Position numbers and translations under genes: made by a program
The notes under the pieces: generated by a model
Told to the model about the DNA's origin: nothing
The model's input: the letters and a program-made list of their open reading frames with translations, nothing else
Database searches by the model: none
NCBI GenBank assembly: GCA_039621445.1
Contig: CP154955.1
Span: 19,981,462 to 20,045,461 of the forward strand
Direction: 5' to 3'
DNA from: Euglena gracilis
Taxonomy: Eukaryota > Euglenida > Euglenophyceae > Euglenales
Length of the DNA stretch: 64,000 nucleotides
In this document: positions 61,901 through 64,000 of the stretch, piece by piece
Layout of the letters: each line of letters begins with the position of its first letter
Numbering within the stretch: the stretch's first letter is position 1

Positions 61901-63002
61901 GGCGTGGGCGTTCGATGCGGGAAAATTGGGAACGTCAGCATTCCTCTATGGAGGAAACACCACAGCCGTGAGGGGTGGGCGTTTCCCTGAACGGTGCAAT
62001 GACAACCAGGCTCTGAACCCCCCCCCCCAAATAACCTGGCGGGGTGCCAGGTTATTGGAACCAACTTTTGGTTCTGCCACCCCCCCCTCACCAGGTTATT
62101 TGGGCCGTTTTCCAGCGTTGTAAAGGAATTTTGCCTTAAAAAGGGGGGTGCCAAGTTACTGGAACCATCTTTTTTTCCACTCCTCCTGTCAAGTTATTCG
62201 GCCACTGCCAGAAGCAAGGGCCCCGCCAGGTTATTTGGGGGGTTAGGCAGGGGGGGGGGACTGCACCGGACAGCATGGGAATGGTCGCCCCCACTGTGGC
62301 AGTTTGCAAAAATTTCCTTCGTCGCCAAGAAAGCCCCACGGGGGAAAAATGACCTGAAATTGGTTGTTTCGGGAATCACGCCAAATGGGAAGGGGAGGGA
62401 AGAGGCCAACTCGCTGCCACCTCCACCCAACCCAGGGTTTCCTGGAATGAGCCTTGGGAAAGCTGGGGCGGCGCGCACCTCGGGCATTGGCTCGAAGGTC
62501 GGCTGCATGTCGTCGTCGCTGTCCTCGGCCTTGGTGTCCTTCCCCTTCTTCTTGTCGATGATGACCCCCGAGGGGAGGGGGGCGTCCTTCTTGTCCTTCA
62601 GCACCGGCCTGTGGGTCCGACAACGTGGACTGGGTGCTGCTCCATCCATTTGGGGATGGGAGGGGGGACGACCGAAAATTTCAAATTAAACCCAATGTGA
62701 GCTTTGGGCCTCTGTGCATATCTGGGATTTCGCCTTCCTTTGGCAACAGATCTGCACCGCGTCATTTTTGAACAAAATTCGTCAGAGAGCGCGCCAGCAG
62801 CAAAATAAGCTACAAGGGGCGATGATAAAGTCTTCTGTCTATTCTGGCAGATCCAAACCAGTAAAAAAAAAAAAATGAGACCACTCAAACTTTAAGGGGG
62901 GGCTCAGGTTAAACACATACGCTGCTTCGGTTTCCACGACGTTGCTCTTCACCTGCGGTGGTGGCTTGCGGGCGGTGGAGGGCCGGTCTTGCCGGGAGAT
63001 AT
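55936..63002 (-). CDS. IFT54: IFT54 / TRAF3IP1 (MIP-T3), C-terminal two thirds, eight exons
   Basis: Subunit of the IFT-B complex that carries cargo along the ciliary axoneme. Eight exons can be joined with matching phase: 62921-63002, 62479-62608, 59854-59890, 59168-59322, 58173-58250, 56679-56764, 56180-56258 and 55936-55998, each with GT donor and AG acceptor. The product starts with a proline/lysine linker (STARKPPPQVKSNVV), then a Lys/Asp-rich stretch, then the diagnostic coiled coil: NPLGKAMDYIQ followed directly by EDIDSMQRELEMW, and SITDQIMK followed by IHSVKAGIIRYDQ. From family knowledge this order is typical of the MIP-T3 C-terminal domain. The N-terminal calponin-like domain is not visible in 63003-64000, so the 5' end probably lies outside. 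The last exon may run on or be followed by a short unseen one. Confidence 0.86.
56180..56258 (-). CDS. IFT54: IFT54 exon, terminal coiled coil part 1
   Basis: Acceptor gtttggcag, donor AAG|GTTGGC. One base plus 26 codons, QTEEVLQPLYSQLHDLEDS then ITDQIMK. Phase matches both neighbours. Confidence 0.9.
56679..56764 (-). CDS. IFT54: IFT54 exon, EDIDSMQRELEMW coiled coil
   Basis: Acceptor gccgacag, donor CG|GTGTGG, 28 codons plus two bases. It continues the heptads of the preceding exon. The intron just upstream holds the TIR element at 56825-57916, which ends about 60 bp before this acceptor. Confidence 0.92.
56825..57916. mobile_element. TIR element with (GGCCATTTTA)n arrays, copy 2
   Basis: Starts CAAGTACCTATAG and ends GGTGCTTGG. 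Shares with copy 1 the decamer arrays, GGTGGGGGTTCTG..AAC, ACTGTATCATAACGT, GGCCTTGTGGGGCT and CCAAATACA segments in the same order. It lies in an IFT54 intron. Confidence 0.78.
58173..58250 (-). CDS. IFT54: IFT54 exon, coiled coil with the NPLGK..MDYIQ motif
   Basis: Acceptor gctccctcag, donor CAG|GTCCCA, 26 codons. ISKLRDSLQTLTKATNPLGK then AMDYIQ is the most recognisable IFT54 signature in the window. Confidence 0.92.
59168..59322 (-). CDS. IFT54: IFT54 exon before the coiled coil
   Basis: Acceptor gcctgcag, donor GAG|GTGTGG. Two bases plus 51 codons. Reads WLSKKAEQAVKETEKKG, a Ser/Pro/Thr linker, then GIILSRAIGGGKKERESLQ leading into the first coiled coil. Confidence 0.85.
59854..59890 (-). 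CDS. IFT54: IFT54 microexon, 37 bp
   Basis: Acceptor ttgcgcag, donor GAG|GTCTGC. Twelve codons plus one base, VARTEEAAEGGG. It is accepted because it alone supplies the phase change between its neighbours: the previous exon ends in phase 0 and the next starts with two bases. Confidence 0.6.
60200..60890. repeat. 159-bp minisatellite, about four copies
   Basis: GTCGAAAAACGCTCATTTTCGG recurs at 60251, 60407, 60567 and 60726, each followed by CCGGGTC.GGG.GGCCAAA and a TTTTTTCGA block. In the large IFT54 intron. Confidence 0.92.
62016..62244. mobile_element. Small TIR element, CCAGGTTATT family
   Basis: CCCCCCAAATAACCTGGCGG at the left and exact inverse CCGCCAGGTTATTTGGGGGG at the right. Internal CCA(G/A)GTTA(T/C)TGGAACCA repeats. 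In the large IFT54 intron. Confidence 0.8.
62479..62608 (-). CDS. IFT54: IFT54 exon, lysine/aspartate-rich region
   Basis: Acceptor acccacag, donor GAG|GTGCGC. One base plus exactly 43 codons. Contains PVLKDKKDAPLPSGVIID and a charged stretch ending FEPMPE. This low-complexity middle part varies in length across the family. Confidence 0.82.
62921..63002 (-). CDS. IFT54: IFT54 exon (first visible), basic proline-rich linker
   Basis: Acceptor cccttag, donor GTATGT. Reads ISRQDRPSTARKPPPQVK then SNVVETEA. It is 82 bp, two bases plus 26 codons plus two bases, which fits the one-base start of the next exon. Confidence 0.78.
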
Positions 63003-64000
63003 CTAAGGGACGCCAGGGAGGGGGGTCCCAGCGATTGAGAGGTGGAGGCAGTATATTGGATTTGGGGGCCTAAGCCAAAAAAAATCACGTCAGCCAAAGC
63101 CCCTGCTGGGGGGGGGGGGCAGCCATCATAACCAACGCATCCTGTATGCTGAAAAACCACACACAGGGAGCCTGGAAAAGGTTGGGCTGGGAAAAGTGGT
63201 TGCCCCCCTTAACCCCTCATTGCCGTCCCCTGGCTGGTGGGGCCCAACTGGGGGTCAAACTGGGGACCAAGAGGGGGGGATCGTAACTGAAGGCCCCGGG
63301 AGAATTGCGAGAAAACGGCAGAAAAGCTGATGTCGGGAGTGAACACACTTCTGCTGGTAGGGAGATCATCTCCTCCCAGATTTTTTTGGGTTTGCAACAT
63401 TGGTGGATGTACTCACATTTTTTATTTTTTAACGAAAAAAAATATTTTCATTCCAAAAAAAATTTGATTTTTGATTCCAAAAAGTGATTTTGGAATTTTG
63501 GGAGCATGCTGATTCCAAAAATATGTGGGGCGAGAAATGCAAAAAAAAAATTCAAAAAATACAAAATTTTGACGAAAACAAGTGATCCGGTAGGAAAAAA
63601 TGGTTAGACCTCGAAATCAGAATAATCTACCAGCAGAAAAATAGGGGGGAAACACAAAAAAAAACCCAAACCCCCGAATATCTGCGAAATCTGCAAAAGC
63701 TGGCAAATTCTTGCAAATCTTGGAAGGAAACAGCAGAAGAAGCACTTGCCTTCCCTTGTGAACCATTCAAAGATTCGAATTCATACAGACTGAGGAAGGA
63801 AAATGGAAAAGGAAAAATGCAACAAAATTGCGGCTATTGCACGAAAATTGCGTAAAATTGCACATATCAATTACTCTGCAAGAAGACAAAACTGCAAATA
63901 AGAAAAAGAGATCCGAAAATGCCGATCCGAAAAAATTATGCAAAAAAAATTTTGGTCAATAGATTAAGCTTGTTTTTGCACCTTCAAAGCAAAAAAAAAA
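63003..64000. other. IFT54 upstream intron or flank, no exon seen
   Basis: A/T-rich with A homopolymers from 63400. No match to the IFT54 N-terminal domain was found on the minus strand. Confidence 0.5.

Overview
The window is nuclear DNA from a flagellated microbial eukaryote, probably an alga or related protist. Genes are split into short exons (37 to 218 bp where both ends are fixed). Most splice sites read GT...AG with a pyrimidine-rich acceptor. Introns run from about 180 bp to several kb and are full of dinucleotide and trinucleotide microsatellites, long G/C homopolymers and small transposable elements. Two recognised genes, IFT54/TRAF3IP1 and delta-tubulin, belong to intraflagellar transport and triplet-microtubule basal bodies, so the organism builds a motile cilium. 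A TTAGGG-type repeat occurs internally. I do not commit to a phylum.

Every gene I can support lies on the minus strand, so the window reads right to left as a one-directional row of five. (1) 63.0-55.9 kb: IFT54/TRAF3IP1, 5' end not seen; eight exons with consistent reading phase. (2) 53.0-42.0 kb: delta-tubulin, from the start methionine to the stop, about twelve exons. (3) 34.7-22.2 kb: an EF-hand protein of unknown identity, starting at a good ATG; the first four exons are phase-consistent, the C-terminal part is tentative. (4) 20.4-10.5 kb: an unknown, probably nuclear, acidic/basic low-complexity protein with a clear C-terminal exon. (5) 8.5-0.6 kb: a SMYD-like SET-domain lysine methyltransferase with SET core, post-SET cysteines and a helical C-terminus. 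No plus-strand gene was convincing. No rRNA or tRNA gene was seen.

Between and inside the genes lies the most unusual content. Three related elements sit as introns or parts of introns (27.4, 28.0 and 48.0 kb). They begin with a splice donor followed by CCGACCCC and end in the inverse GGGGTCGG, and look like introner-type elements. Several larger elements have terminal inverted repeats followed by subterminal arrays of a 10-bp unit, with a different decamer in each family (6.2-7.8, 14.5-15.6, 38.0-39.25 and 56.8-57.9 kb). Many 200-600 bp TIR elements carry G/C tracts (14.9, 16.5, 22.9, 44.5, 45.4 and 62.0 kb). The 7.3-kb gap between delta-tubulin and the EF-hand gene is almost all mobile DNA: palindromic arrays, a duplicated foldback unit and an internal TTAGGG stretch.

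All exon joins come from reading frame, phase and splice motif by eye. Homopolymer runs of G/C touch several exons, so some phase breaks may be sequence errors.
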